Below are positions 45,891-58,491 of a DNA stretch of 64,000 bases, one piece after another. The notes under the pieces were generated by a model, which did not search any database, was not told the DNA's origin, and worked only from the letters and a program-made list of their open reading frames with translations. Both the position numbers and the translations under genes were made by a program. The DNA is from Chimonanthus salicifolius (lineage: Eukaryota; Streptophyta; Magnoliopsida; Laurales; Calycanthaceae), in the NCBI GenBank assembly GCA_013350335.1, contig CM023540.1, forward strand, positions 48,776,552 through 48,840,551. The letters are read 5' to 3'. Position 1 is the first letter of the stretch. The number at the start of each line of letters is the position of its first letter.

Positions 45891-46609
45891 GGGATGGTGA
45901 TTTTTGACCTGACTATCAATCTGACTGGACCCGACAAAATTAAATATTGGTGAGATATCAGCCTGAAACCATTTCTCTTACCTCAAAGTTTTTTGTTTTT
46001 TAGAATCTCAGTGGTTTTTTTTTTTTTAAATCTGGATTTTTTTTTTCAAAAAAGGCTGATTCCTTTTAAAAAAAAATGTAAAATACAAATATCGGCCAAT
46101 GTGGGCAAATATCTGCCTAGGCACACAGCTGATATTTGTTTTTTTTTTTTTTTAAAAAAAAAGGAATTCGGTGGTTATCGGTCGATATTTGACCGAGATA
46201 TCGACTATATCGGCCGATATCCACCGAGTACGACCGATACAATGCATATCAGCCAAGATTTATACCTCTGTCTGGACCTAAAACAAATCCAAGTAGATTT
46301 TAAAAATAATATTCAAATAATATAATTATTGTTTACCTATTGCTTTTGGCCTCGTATTCTGCCCAAGTTAGCCTCAAAATGTCCATAGCTCAATGGCCCT
46401 ACATAAGGGGAAAGTCATTTGATCTCTCATTTTCTATTAAAATAATTTTTTACTCTCATTTTTGAAGTTTTTTTTATAGAAATTGAATTTGGGTTGAGAC
46501 GGGTTGATTTAAAATAAAATTCGAGTGTGGTTGAGTTGGGTCAAATAGAAAATCTATTATTGCCAACCCAACCCAAACTTGACTCAATTCGACCAATTGC
46601 CACCCTTAT
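45891..46609. repeat. possible hAT-like remnant containing a TATCGG-type fragment
   Basis: The outer ends TAGGGATGGTGATT and, inverted, TAAGGGTGGCAATT are similar, but flanks do not match. 46090-46266 is a TATCGG-type fragment ending CAAGATTTATACCTCTG, with T/A runs at 46017-46160. Treat the boundaries as tentative. Confidence 0.3.
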
Positions 46610-47918
46610 AGACTTGGCAACGGTCGGGTCAGGACGAGTCATGTTCGGGTCGGGTCTTATTTGGTTAAGGTCTATTTGGGTTTGGATCTATTTCAATTAT
46701 TGTTAAACAGGTTAAGTCTGTTCCTATTTTGGATTTGAGTCAGATTGGGTTTGGGTCAGGCTTATCCATTTACCTAACTAATAAGACTTTTCTAATAAGA
46801 CAAATACTAAGATTATCCTTTAAATGAGTGTAAGCATCATACAGTTGCATGTGTTGCATATAGACGTGATAATAATTAGTTAGTTAGGTCCACTCATTTA
46901 CTTTTAGTTTCAGGTTGGGTCTACCCATTTATGAAAATGTTCAAATCGGTTTCAGTCATCTATTAATAGGTTGGGTTGGGTAAGATCAAATTTTGACAAG
47001 TCTAAACCCCTAACCCAATTTGAAGCTCGACTTTGGTTTGAGTTAACTCAAATTAGTCAAGCCGAGCCAAAGCTGAATTCTATTTATAGGATCCAAGATA
47101 GATTTTAAGCTCGTAATTTATATGAAGGGATTATTGAGCTCATATTTATATTATGTAAGTTTCATATTTATATAAATTTTTAACAAAAAAAAAAAAATTT
47201 ATATATTATTTCTCAAATTTGGGCTACTGTGCCAAACTTAGGCATATAGGAGGATCATCCTGACCGATTCTTATTGGGCCTGAAAATTTAGTTAAAAAAT
47301 GAGCTTGAACTGAACTGTGGTCAACGTGAACTTGAATGTTTTTGGTTTCTTCATATAGGCTTGAATTTGGCCCGACCCAAGTTGTACGTATAGATACAAT
47401 TGTACAATTCGACCAAATTCCATCTGACCTGGTCTTAAAGACAATTGGGTTCTTGAAATAGTTCAGTTTATCTAAGAACTGTTATCATTCATATTTATTT
47501 TAATTTTTCTTATCCTTTCTGGTTCAATAATTATATTTTTTTATCATTACTAGAATTGGCCTATTGCATATTACTTGTAACGTGATTTTACATTCTATAT
47601 TATTTTTAGCTTTCCAATTTTAAGTAGAACAAATTGTCATATATATATATATATATGATGTTACATTGATTTTAGCAGTTCATTTTTGCTAATGACTACA
47701 TGGCAATAGGTTGGATCAAGTCTAATATGGGTTCGAGTAAAAAACCTCAACTCATAATTTATTTATTAAGTGGGTAAATTGGGTAGGGTCTAATTTGCGT
47801 TTGGGCCCATACAATTTATAGTAATGAACTGCTACTTGTTTATTAAGAGTAGGGCACATTATTCATTTGATCGGAAGTCGATAAGTTTAAGCGCTACTTG
47901 TTCATTAAGAGTACGAAC
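46610..47918. other. GGGTTGGGTC-rich degenerate repeat sequence
   Basis: Many GGGTCGGGTC, AACCCAACCC and TTGGGTTGGG motifs, typical of old hAT-type MITEs in plants, without clean ends. A local duplication, 'gctacttgttcattaagagta' type, occurs at 47830 and 47894. No gene. Confidence 0.4.
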
Positions 47919-48777
47919 TAGGGGTTAAACTTGGTTTTGGTTCGGTCGGGTTTTGCTAAACCTAGCTCAACCCATATCATAACAAGCTGAACTCGATCTG
48001 ATCCAACCCAATTGAAAAGCCCAAATTTTGTAACCCAGCTTGACGTAACCTAGCATGAGAACACGTCGTGACCTAAGCTAACTCTAAACCCAAATTTGAA
48101 TTGATTTAGGTTTTTTTTCATAAAATTTTAAATTAATATACTTCACTTTTGAATAGATAGTATTTTCATACATTTAATATCTGAAAAAATGGTAAATAAA
48201 TTGCTAATAAACAAAATTCGTCATTTCTAAAAGAAATAATGATTTCACAAACTTAATATTTAGGGAAAAAGAAAAAGAAAATACAAAGAGATAAAGTATT
48301 ATTGATAAACATCATAATTATTAATTAAATCATAACCTAAAAAGTATTTATAAAAAAAATCTAAGGTATTGATATTGCCTAATGCGTATTAAGATAGGTT
48401 TGACTGAGTTGGGTTTTTAAAAGCTGAACTCAACCCAAACCGAATTTAATTTTGATTTTTTATACTTCAACAACCTAACCTTAGTATGAAACATTCTCAA
48501 CCCAATCCACTTATTTTTGGGCCGAGTCATGTTGGGTGGGTCAAGACCCAGGTTGTAGTTGTTTATAATTTATTGCACATACATGGGAAACTTGAGTTCG
48601 GTTTTGACCTGATCCAGATGATCTGTCTTAAAAAATAAGTTGGCTCAGTTAAGTAATTTTTGTATGAGAATTGGGTTGGGTTGAAGGATAAGAGCTCAAA
48701 TTAAATATTGGTCAGGCTAAGGTTGGCCTTTTAAAAATCGACTCGATCCTATCTAACCCACTCGAGTTTCACCCTTA
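47919..48777. mobile_element. hAT-like non-autonomous element
   Basis: Ends are TAGGGGTTAAACTTGG and, inverted, TAAGGGTGAAACTCGAG, similar over about 15 bp. Flanks AGTACGAAC (47910-47918) and AGTACACAC (48778-48786) match at 8 of 9. The interior is GGGTTGGGTC-type sequence near both ends and AT-rich in the middle. No coding. Confidence 0.55.
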
Positions 48778-48786
48778 AGTACACAC

Positions 48787-50710
48787 TTTTTAGGATTTGT
48801 CATCTAAATCAGAATTTTTTCCCACTGTACAAATAATGGTCATAGCCACTAATTCTATTACATCTATCACATCAATTATGTTCTCAATTTATATCACTTT
48901 TAATTAACTCATCATATAAAAGTCCAAAATAATTAAAAAAATGTATTGGTTTCAATTTCGAAGTAATAAAATTAATTTCTCATAGTACGGCAATTAGGTT
49001 GCTGAAAGAAGAGGAGAACAATACATGGTTTGGGTTAGGAATTGGAAAGTGACAAAGAGAATTTATAAATTATTACGATTAAGCTTAAAATGAATGGATA
49101 AGGTATAATAATATATAATGATTAAAATTTTAATTGATGATAATATATTATTTATTATTAATTATAAACTATAAAACACATATTAGAATCACAAGTTCAT
49201 GAGCTTATCGTGGGCTTTCTGGTCAGGTCAGCCCCTCAGAATGGAAGGCTTAGACTCGACCCTGAGAGATAAATCGGGCCTTGTTCTTAATCTTAATTCT
49301 TATTTATTTTAGTTTTTCATCTTCGTTTCTTCAAATTCTATTTTCTATGACTTATTTCCTGTTAGTTATAATGTGATTTCACATTTTACATAAATTTTGG
49401 CTTTTTAATTTTAACTTTAACACATTGTCATATATTTTTGATGTTTTGCTAACAATTTGACCCAATGATTGAATATAATTAGAAGACCAACCCGTGACAA
49501 AAAATGCTATAATCAATGGTTTGGTTTTTAGAACATTGATTTTAGCAGTTGAGTTTTGCTCATCAATGCATGGTAATGGATCGATTTGGGTTTAATTCTG
49601 GGTCTAATTCAACTTATTTATTACATGGGTCAATTGGTTTGATTTTGGGTTACCAACCTCCAATTCATGTTCATTAAAAGGATTAGTCTCATCGGGGATC
49701 TGTTTCGGATTTGGGTCGCTAACCCCAACACATTACTTATTTATCAAATGGTTCACTTTTCTAAACTTATACCCTTTAAAACTAATTAGTTTGGATTTAC
49801 CTAACTCTATTTACTCATATGATTAAAAAGTTTGACCATTTACCAAATCCTAAACATATTTAAACTCATTTAAGAAGCCACAAAAATATAAAATAAATAA
49901 TATATACAAATAAAAAAATTGTAAAATGTGTCAAATGATAGATTTTCACACCCTTCATATTATGTGAAATAAAACACAATTTGCAGAGTAATGTACAAGT
50001 CAATCCAAATATGTCAAGTCATTGTTTTTGAAGTAATGTAAAGGTAAGCAAGAAGTATAGATATCTCAATATACATTCTAAAAAAAATATATATAAATAC
50101 TATATTTTCAAATAAGTTGAGTTAGGTTTATACATATTTAGATCTACAATTATAACAAAGAATTTATTTTGAAATTGAACATATGGGTCAAGCACTAAGT
50201 AAATTCTGCTTAGGGCCTGAATTGTAAATATAGGGCTGTCAGTCACATTGGCCCTTGTAGGCTGAAATTATTTGAAGTTTGGCTCAAGTCCTAAAAATAA
50301 GAAATTAGGGCTTGTATGAGCCTTTGAGTTTGGAATGGAGAGTGACTAGAGAATTTTTAGATGATTATGGTTAAATTTAGGATGAATAGATAGGTTCTAA
50401 TTAATCATAAATATATTATTTAATATCAGTCGTAAGATATAAAATATACATTAGATAAACATGTCTTTGAGTTTAACTCGGGCTTTTGGGTTAAGTCGAG
50501 CCCTAATCATTCAAGGTCAAGGCTCGGCTCGAATCTAAATCGGGCTCTTTTTTCAAACCCTAATTACAGCTTGACCCAAACTGAGTTGACTTGGCTTGAG
50601 CTAAAACCCAAGTTGCACCCCCATCCCTAGGCTTCTATATTTATAGTCCATGTTTTCAAATTATAAATAAAATGGATAACAATTTTGAATGAATTTAATT
50701 TTTAATGTCT

Positions 50711-50758
<48 letters not shown>

Positions 50759-51043
50759 TGTTCTATTTATTTAACATGGTAGATGGGCTTGATAATTATG
50801 TCACATCTATAAAGTTGTCATTTATGACAAAATAATTTGCACTAGATAGTTTCTGTGAAATTTTTTTAATTAGAAAACTTTAGGGAGATTCCTCAAGTTT
50901 TCTTATTTAAAGAGGTTTCTCACTAAAATTTGAAGTAGACTATAGATTTTCGAATGAGAAAAATATAAATTCACACTGTGTGAGTAAAATTTAGACATCA
51001 TCTACTATTTTTGATTTGTGATTTTGATCCTTGAAAATTTGGT
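48787..51043. other. degenerate repeat sequence with a (CA)n(TA)n tract
   Basis: GGGTTGGGTC-like fragments continue to about 50640, where TTGCACCCCCATCCCTA looks like another hAT-type end without a partner. 50711-50753 is a CA then TA microsatellite. No gene. Confidence 0.4.
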
Positions 51044-51052
51044 TTCTATAAA

Positions 51053-52219
51053 GGGTGGCCATATAAACACCCGGGTTTTCTGCCAACAGATACCCGATTT
51101 CAGTTTTAGGGTGGCAATTTACCATTTTGCTCATCAACTTTTAAAAAACTACTATTTGACCGCATCGTCCGAATGAATAATCAGTAAATTTTTTGTTCGT
51201 TCGGACTTTCGAATCGTTCGAACGCACTTTTGAGTGTAGAAGTCCATCGTTTGGACTGATCTGTCGTCGGACGCACATTTCAATGTAAAAGTCAATCGTT
51301 CGGACGAACATTCTTATAATCAAACGATCGTTCGGACGCTCCCAATAGAACGTCCGAACGATCAGTAACTTCTTCTTTCACAACTTTTCACACTAACTTT
51401 TGCCATCTCAAATAATCGTTCACTGCAAACCTCACTCAATTCAAACCACATATTGGAAATTACCTCATTTCTAAGGAAATTTGTAAAATCTTCACACCTT
51501 TTCACTGCAAACCTCACTTCATTCAAACCACATCTTGAAAATTACCTCCTTTCTTAGGGAAATTCGTAAGATCGTCACAGCTTTTCACACTAGCTTTTGC
51601 AAGTGATCTTGTTAGAAAAGTAAAAAATGATCTTCTAAATGTCAGTTGAAAACACATCCCTACATATAACCATGGCACTTGAACACCAAAAATATCACCA
51701 CTTTCAAATGAGATGACAAATCGAGAAATTATTCAAGTTCCAATCTGATTTCTCATATTGGTCCTCCAAATCAGTATCTGATTTCACATTTTGGTCCTTC
51801 AAATTAGTATTCAAGTTCGAATCGCTCACTACAAACCTCACTCTATTCAAACCACATCTTGGAAATTACATCCTTTCTTAAGGAAATATTATGATCATTT
51901 TCCTCAGGGGAGTCAGCGGCGTTCCTTGTCTGGATTCCAGTCCTTCAAGTAAACTATCAGAGGCACCGACGCACGAACGAGTGGAATTTTTTTGTTTTGA
52001 GGAAGGGGCACCATTAGAACAAACGCATTTTACCCTGAAATGTTTGTTCGGACGATGATATCGTCCGAACGAATGAAAAATGAACTGACCGTTTGTACTG
52101 ACGATGAGATTAGGTTTTAGTTTTTTTTTTTAAAAGCTGACGGCAAAATGATAATTTCTTCAAATTTTTTGAAAAAGGGTGTCTGTTCTCAGAAAACCCG
52201 GGTGTCTATATGGCCACCC
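51053..52219. mobile_element. non-autonomous MULE-type element
   Basis: TIRs: left GGGTGGCCATATAAACACCC then GGGTTTTCTG; right, inverted, GGGTGGCCATATAGACACCC then GGGTTTTCTG. The 9-bp TSD is TTCTATAAA (51044-51052) against TTCTATAAG (52220-52228). A CAATTTACCATTTTGC box lies about 60 bp inside, then CGTTCGGACG-type palindromes on each side. The middle holds three diverged direct copies of about 80 bp ('cactgcaaacctcactca..', about 51421, 51500 and 51827). No coding capacity. Confidence 0.85.
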
Positions 52220-52228
52220 TTCTATAAG

Positions 52229-55200
52229 TCATTGTTTTGTTTTTAACTCCCATATAAAGTTATGATGATTGAACCATATGTGGCCTTATCCTTTATAAAT
52301 ATATTGTCTCATAAAAATAAGTACTCCAATTTCTCTATTGTTAATCTTTTTAATTTATAAAATTCTATAATTCTAAATCAATTCTTAATTATTCAATCTC
52401 TATATCAAATGGCTAAAAATTAAAAAAAAAAAAACTCATCTAATTTCTAATATTAAGCTTATCAGATTTTTTAATACTGATAATTGAGGACATGTTATTG
52501 ATAGCAACCAAAATAATAAAAACATAGTAACTGCTAAACTACTGAGCTCTTGAAATGCTGAGTTGCTTAATTGATGAGCTGTTGAAGTGTTGAATTGCTG
52601 AGCTACTAAAGTGCTCAAATAAATTATTAAATTGTTGAGCTACTGAGTTGCAACAGAGTTAATGAATTGCTGACTGGAACTGTTGAGCTGCTGAATAGGG
52701 CTATTGAGATGCTTAACTGGACCACTGGGTAGCTGAAATCAGACTACTGAGCTATTGAAACTAGATTGCTAAGTTGTGATTTATGTCATCTCATATGTGA
52801 TATGAAATTTGAACTTGTATAGGGCTGTGAAAATCTGACATTTTATTTTTTGTGTTAAAATATTTATTTTTATTGAAAATAAATAAAGGATTGTCTTACT
52901 GAACAATGAAAACATCTATCTTTTTCTTATTAAATTTCCTATCCTTCTCCACAGGCAATGAATTCTTTGAAAGAAAAAGAAAATGTCCTATTTTTTTGTG
53001 TTTTTGATAAAAAAACCCTTATTTCATGAAAGAAGACAGAAGGGTCCTCATTTTCATTTTCCATCAGAAAATTACAAACATTCACTTAATATGGGGTGAG
53101 AATACTCACGATAATAAGAAAAAAAATATAGTATTTTCATTATTGTAAAAATGTTAAGACTTTACAAATCTGAATTATCTCTTACTTGTATCTCCCATAT
53201 CTGATAAATCAATGGAACAATGTGGGTTTAAGAATAATTTAAAATTTTGGTCTAGATATTTTATTTTACTGAAATTCATATACATGAACTTTTTAAAATA
53301 AGAGAGACCAAAACTACTCAAATCCTAATATTTTGAAAAGAGGACTGTTGACCGAATGATAACCCTTTCAATTTAGGCTGAGCCTCAGTCAAATAAAAAG
53401 GTGAAGATGCAAACATTGTTTGGTAAGGTTATGGTAGATTGCCTAAGAAAGTTGTGTGAAATCAAATAGCATATTAACACATCCAATAGGTTGCTATCAA
53501 CTACTTGAAGGGGGGACTCACAATTCACTACTATCCTTCTTAATATGGGCTGGGTCTGGCCAGGTCATCTACCTCTTTGGTTACTGGGCTCAAATTCAGG
53601 TCTAAAGCCAGTATATGGACTGGGCTTGGAAATGGAAATTGGGTACACAACCCATCTGCAAGATATTGTCCTTTCATGTTGAACGTTTGAGCAGACGTAA
53701 CGATATTTTCATTTTTTATCACGAAAATATCGAAAGAATAACTTTTGTACGTTAAAAACGGGAGTTTATTGCGTCTGGTGTTTTTAACGGTAAATTCTCG
53801 TTAAAAACGCGCTTTTATCGCGAGAAACGGTAAATTCCCATTAAAATCATGAGATTTTACCGTTAAATGCCTGTGAAAGTCGGTTGAGCCAAATATACAT
53901 TTTTTATTTCTGAAATATCATCTATATTTTCAAACTCCGGCCACATTATTTATTTATTATATTTATTGTTATTATTTTTGAAATATTATATTTTCCATGA
54001 GATTTTCCCGTTAAATTCCCTATATAACCCAAAGAATTTGAAAATATCCCACTATTAACAATTACCGTTAATATTCCAAGAATGAAATTTGTGACAATGC
54101 TTTTCAGTTAGAATGGACTCACTGTCTAGTCGTTAATCGCATATTGCAAATCCAAACTGAGTACCCTATTCATCGCGAACATGTCATTTCTCTTTAGTTA
54201 GCATGTTAGAAGATTGAAAAAAGGTTTTGATTAATTTTTTATCAACTTGGTCTCATGCGAACAAATTTTTGAAAAGATGAGAACTATTTTTTCTTTAATC
54301 TTTTGAGGTCAATGATTTCTCAAGAAAAAGCATGATTATGTAATAAAATTGTTGTATCCCAAGTCAGTGAGATAGACAAACTCAACCTAGATGAGATTCA
54401 TGTGACTCAGGCTTTTACACAACCAAGTTGCTCTGAAGCTTAAATTTTAAAAACCCTAGAAAATAGGTCTGGGTGAAGGACACAATTCTAATAACACAGC
54501 CCAAATCCAGCCCAGTGTGAACCAATGATCATTCAGCTTTCCTGACTTTATTAGATGTCCAACTTCCTTACCAAGTAGGGCTTAGAAGTATGGATGAGAG
54601 AACTTGGGTTGAAAATGGATGGTTCATATTTTCAGCACATCCATCATAACAAACAGAAGGATAAGACAATTGTAGAGATGGAAATGGGCTGGTCCCAACA
54701 GCACAAGGTGATATCTTGCATTCTAGCCCAAAGTTATAAATATCGGTCCATATGAGACCGATTGGTCACCTACCAGGCCAAGGGCCAGTACATATTCAGA
54801 CAATCTCGTCCCAGTATGGGCCAAGATCTTGGCCCACTGTTCTAAGCCCAGGTTTGGGCTTTTCTGAGAGCCGAGTGCATTTTTAGGGTTTTCTTCTCAA
54901 AACCCATCTTCTTCTTCATTCCTCTTCCTTTTTGCAGTGGCTCCACCATTTGGAAGAGTCATAAATATCAATCTAAAGCCTTTTTCACCTCATTTTCACT
55001 AGATTTAGCTCTTGAAAGTCTTTAAATAAAAACCACCATTTTGACCTCAAATCAAGCAATGGATAATATTTTGGGGATCTTGTAAAGCAACTTTTGTCAT
55101 ATAGAAAGGTTTTTTTCTTCCTTCCCACATGAGAATTTAACAATTTGAGGGTTATTTTTCCTCTATTATGTTCAAAATTTTGCTCTAAGATTAAGTCCAT

Positions 55201-55272
55201 TTTGGTGGTTCTTCGTGAGCAAATTAGAATAAAAGTGTATTAGAGGTTTAGGAAATTTAATAGAGATGTATT
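52229..55272. other. non-coding sequence with a GAGCTGCTGA minisatellite
   Basis: 52540-52780 is a diverged 17-20 bp tandem repeat around TGAGCTACTGAGTTG and GTTGAGCTGCTGAA. 53740-53880 has repeated GTTAAAAACG and ACGGTAAATTC motifs in both orientations. 54400-54960 is less AT-rich with no gene. Nothing else is recognised. Confidence 0.45.
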
Positions 55273-55493
55273 CTTGTGATTATAGGATTAAATATCAGTC
55301 GATACATATTGTATTGATTGATATATATCGGTTTTAACAGGGCTGATATGTATCGGCCGCATAACTATGATATCGGTCATATCAGCCATGATATCACCGA
55401 TATTATAAATATCGGTCCGAGAAAGGTTTTAAAAAAAAAATATCGGCGATAGGGCCCATCGATATATAGCCGATATTTGGCAAAATTGGAGAT

Positions 55494-55512
55494 AGATATA
55501 TATATATATATA

Positions 55513-55573
<61 letters not shown>
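55494..55573. repeat. (TA)n microsatellite
   Basis: An almost pure TA run of about 80 bp inside the split MITE, adjoining a T/A-rich stretch. Confidence 0.9.
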
Positions 55574-55576
<3 letters not shown>

Positions 55577-55698
55577 AAAAAGACCTATATTTTCCATTTT
55601 TAATTCAGAAAAAATTAAAACAAAATTTCCATCTGATATTTGAAAAAAGACAAAGAAAAAAAAAAGAGAGAGAATAATATCGATCGATATTCGCATAT

Positions 55699-55935
55699 CG
55701 CCTGCCCTCTTGGCCTCATGCATTCGAGTTGCCCACCTGGCAGGTTCTAATGCATGAGGCCGAGAGGGCAATTGTGCCAAGTCGGCAACTCGAATGCATG
55801 AGGCCAAAAGGGCAGTTGATATATTGAGCTTGTCAAGTAGGCAGCTCCAATGCATGAGGCCAAAAGGGAAGTTGTCAATAGAGCATGCCAGGTGGGCAGC
55901 TATAATGCATGAGACCAAGAGGGCAGTTGACATAC
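55699..55935 (+). repeat. about 58-bp repeat array, first unit inverted
   Basis: AATGCATGAGGCC-AGAGGGCA-TTG units occur four times on + (about 55750, 55791, 55849 and 55905), preceded by one inverted unit (CTGCCCTCTTGGCCTCATGC, 55701). The first two therefore form a palindrome of about 100 bp. Confidence 0.7.
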
Positions 55936-56039
55936 AAAAGCAAATTTATGTCAAAGGGGTAAACTAGAGGCCTATGATTCTAAAAAAATTGGTGTTAGAA
56001 CTTAGAGTGGTATAATTATGCTGTATACAAGTGAATAAT

Positions 56040-56973
56040 GGTTGGCCATATAGATACCACACTTTTCTGCTAGGAGACATCGCTTTTCGCTTTTAGGTTT
56101 GAAATTACCATTTTGCCCTTCCGTGTTTTGATAGTCCGAACGAACATGCAGTTCATTATGTGTTCATTCGGACGATTAGAACGTCTTAATGAACGATTCC
56201 ATGTAAAATGGAATCGTCGGAACTAATGAACTTGTGGAGAGGGATTTTCAAAAGAGGTTGTTTCTCGACCATTTTTACAAACAAGGTATTAAAATTCATC
56301 TACTCTTAATTTTATGAACTGGACTTAATTCTTTAGGTACGATTTTTGAATTCCAAAACTATACCTTTTTCACTTAAAATCAGTTCCGGAGTTCATAAAA
56401 TTAAGAGTAGATGAATTTTGATACATTGTTTGTAGAAATAAGTTGAGAAACTGCATCGTTTAAAAACCCGAGCCAAACACTTACAGGTTACAGTTGACAG
56501 GGAGGCCGTTTCTTTACCGATTTTTACAAACAAAGTATCAAAATTCATCTACTCTGAATTTTATGAACTCCGGGACTGATTTTAAGTGAAAATGGTATAG
56601 TTTTGGGATTCAAAAATTGTATCCAAAGAATTAAGAGGGAAGACTATTTTTCCTTAATTCATTGGGCACAGTTTTTTAAGTCCAAAACTATACCATTTTC
56701 ATTTAAAATCAGTCCGAGAATTCAAAAAATTCAGAGTAGATGAATTTTGATACCTTATTTGTAAAAATTGGTCGAGAAACGTCCTCTTTTGAAAATCCCT
56801 TTCTAGAAGCCCATTTGTTTGGGGACGTTCTAATCGTCCGAACGAACACATAATGAACTGGATGTTCGTTCGGACTATCAAAACACGGAAGGGTAAAATG
56901 GTAATTTCACACCTAAAAAAAAATGAAAAGCGGTGTCTCCTCGCAGAAAAGTGTGGTGTGTATATAGCCAGCC
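56040..56973. mobile_element. non-autonomous MULE-type foldback element
   Basis: A perfect 9-bp TSD, GTGAATAAT, flanks it (56031-56039 and 56974-56982). Ends are GGTTGGCCATATAGATACCA and, inverted, GGCTGGCTATATACACACCA, and the inverted identity runs on through GAAATTACCATTTTGCCCTT, CGTGTTTTGATAGTCCG and deep into the interior (GATGAATTTTGATAC blocks). Two further internal inverted repeats make almost the whole 934 bp self-complementary. No coding capacity. Confidence 0.9.
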
Positions 56974-56982
56974 GTGAATAAT

Positions 56983-58491
56983 GTGTTATTATGCTTTTTG
57001 TATACTAACCCCTCACAGTTTCAGGAGAATTATTGGAGGCAGGGACCCTTGGACCCCAACTGCTCGGATGGAGACCATATGACGAAAATCTGATGCTCTC
57101 TTTGTCATTTATTTAATTGCTTGGCCTAAATTATACATGTATTTTTAATAATCAGAACTATGCTTGTGAATAATGATTTCTTTTGGTTTGTAATAAAAAA
57201 AACGGAGACTATGGGCTCTTTTATTTGTATTTGGGACTGTATAAGGACTTTTGAGATAATCTTACCTTTAAAATATGTGAATTGGTATGAGAATGCGGAG
57301 TGATGAGATGGAATTATAGAGAAATTACTAAATTATAGATGGTGTGCTTAAAATGTTTGAACAGGTGGGAAAATATTGTCCAGAAATTCCACTTTTAGGG
57401 AAGAATTTGTCGAAATTTCGGTGAAGTCCCCGGGGAGTTGAAATGATTTAGGATCCATATGGGTTACGTCATTTGTGTCTTCCCTATGTGTGTGTGGATC
57501 TTGTGAGTTGGTAGAAGAGTTTAAGAAAAAAATATTGGAGATTTGGTTACGTGCCTGACTGGCGGGGTGTGACTATGTATCGATTGCATCGATTTTTTAA
57601 CCCTTGGATGTGATTTACATAATTTGGATGACATTTGTTTAATTTATCTAGTATTTTTCAACACTTCAATGAAACTGGGTCATTTTGGAGAAAAATTAAT
57701 TTAAATAATGATTGAAGATAAGGCTTGTGTGCAATCAAATCTAATCAAGGTTTGTATAGATTAATATAGATTTGAATGATTCATTTAGAGATTTTTCTCT
57801 TTCTTTTTCTTTTTTTTGATTTTTTTCCCTAATATAATTACCCATTTTTGTTTTCATTTTTTTTTTTTAAGTTCAAAAGTAGGGTTTTCCCATGTGGCAG
57901 CATAAAGCCTACAATTTTTGCACATGAGGAGATAGGGATGCGTGTTGGCGCCACCTGAGATCCTTATCTCTTCACATTATTTCCCTCTTTGCTCCTTTCA
58001 TCCTCCATGAGACACTTGGCATAGTAGGAAAGAGTTTGGGGATTGGGCTTGAATATGTATCAGGCCTGAATCAAATATGGGCTTGGACTTACACGTTGAT
58101 TTGAGTCATTCGGGCTTATTGGGTTATTGGGCTTTGGCTAACATGTAATGGCCTGGCCCTTCAATTAATGGATTTATGATGTAATATTAGGGATTTCACG
58201 TGTGAGGTGCATCTGAGGGTCCCACCTAAGCACACGCGGCCTGTAGATAGTACCCCGTCAGAAAAGAGTTGGAAAATAAAAAGTTAAAATAAGTTTTTAA
58301 TTTATTTGATTTTGGTGGAGTCGGACCGACCGACAAAATGATATTTTTAGGCTGGGGTGTTTAAAACCCCCAACTCCTACACCCTTTACTTTTATTTCAC
58401 TCCCCTTTTATCTCCTTTTCCCAAACTCCTCCACATCAACCGATGCATGTGCTTGCCTTTCCCTTTCTTCACCATCTTCTCAACCCTAGCA
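56983..58491. other. LTR-like non-coding sequence
   Basis: 57000-57572 looks like the 3' part of an old LTR (end GGCGGGGTGTGAC, as in the solo LTR at 31588). 58170-58490 resembles LTR promoter and leader sequence ('gtcccacctaagcacacgcg', CT-rich leader). It continues after the insertion at 58492, from 62335 onward. Confidence 0.4.

Larger units (their letters stand above)
55281..57606. repeat. TATCGG-type MITE apparently split by later sequence
   Basis: The left end TATAGGATTAAATATCAGTC and the right end, inverted, CAAGGGTTAAAAAATCGATG both resemble the ends of the MITE at 10656. Flanks share TGTGAT (55275-55280 and 57609-57614). 55300-55490 is rich in TATCGG palindromes. Between lie a (TA)n tract (55495-55573), a tandem repeat (55699-55935), the MULE-type element at 56040 and LTR-like sequence ending GGCGGGGTGTGAC (57572). 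Confidence 0.4.
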
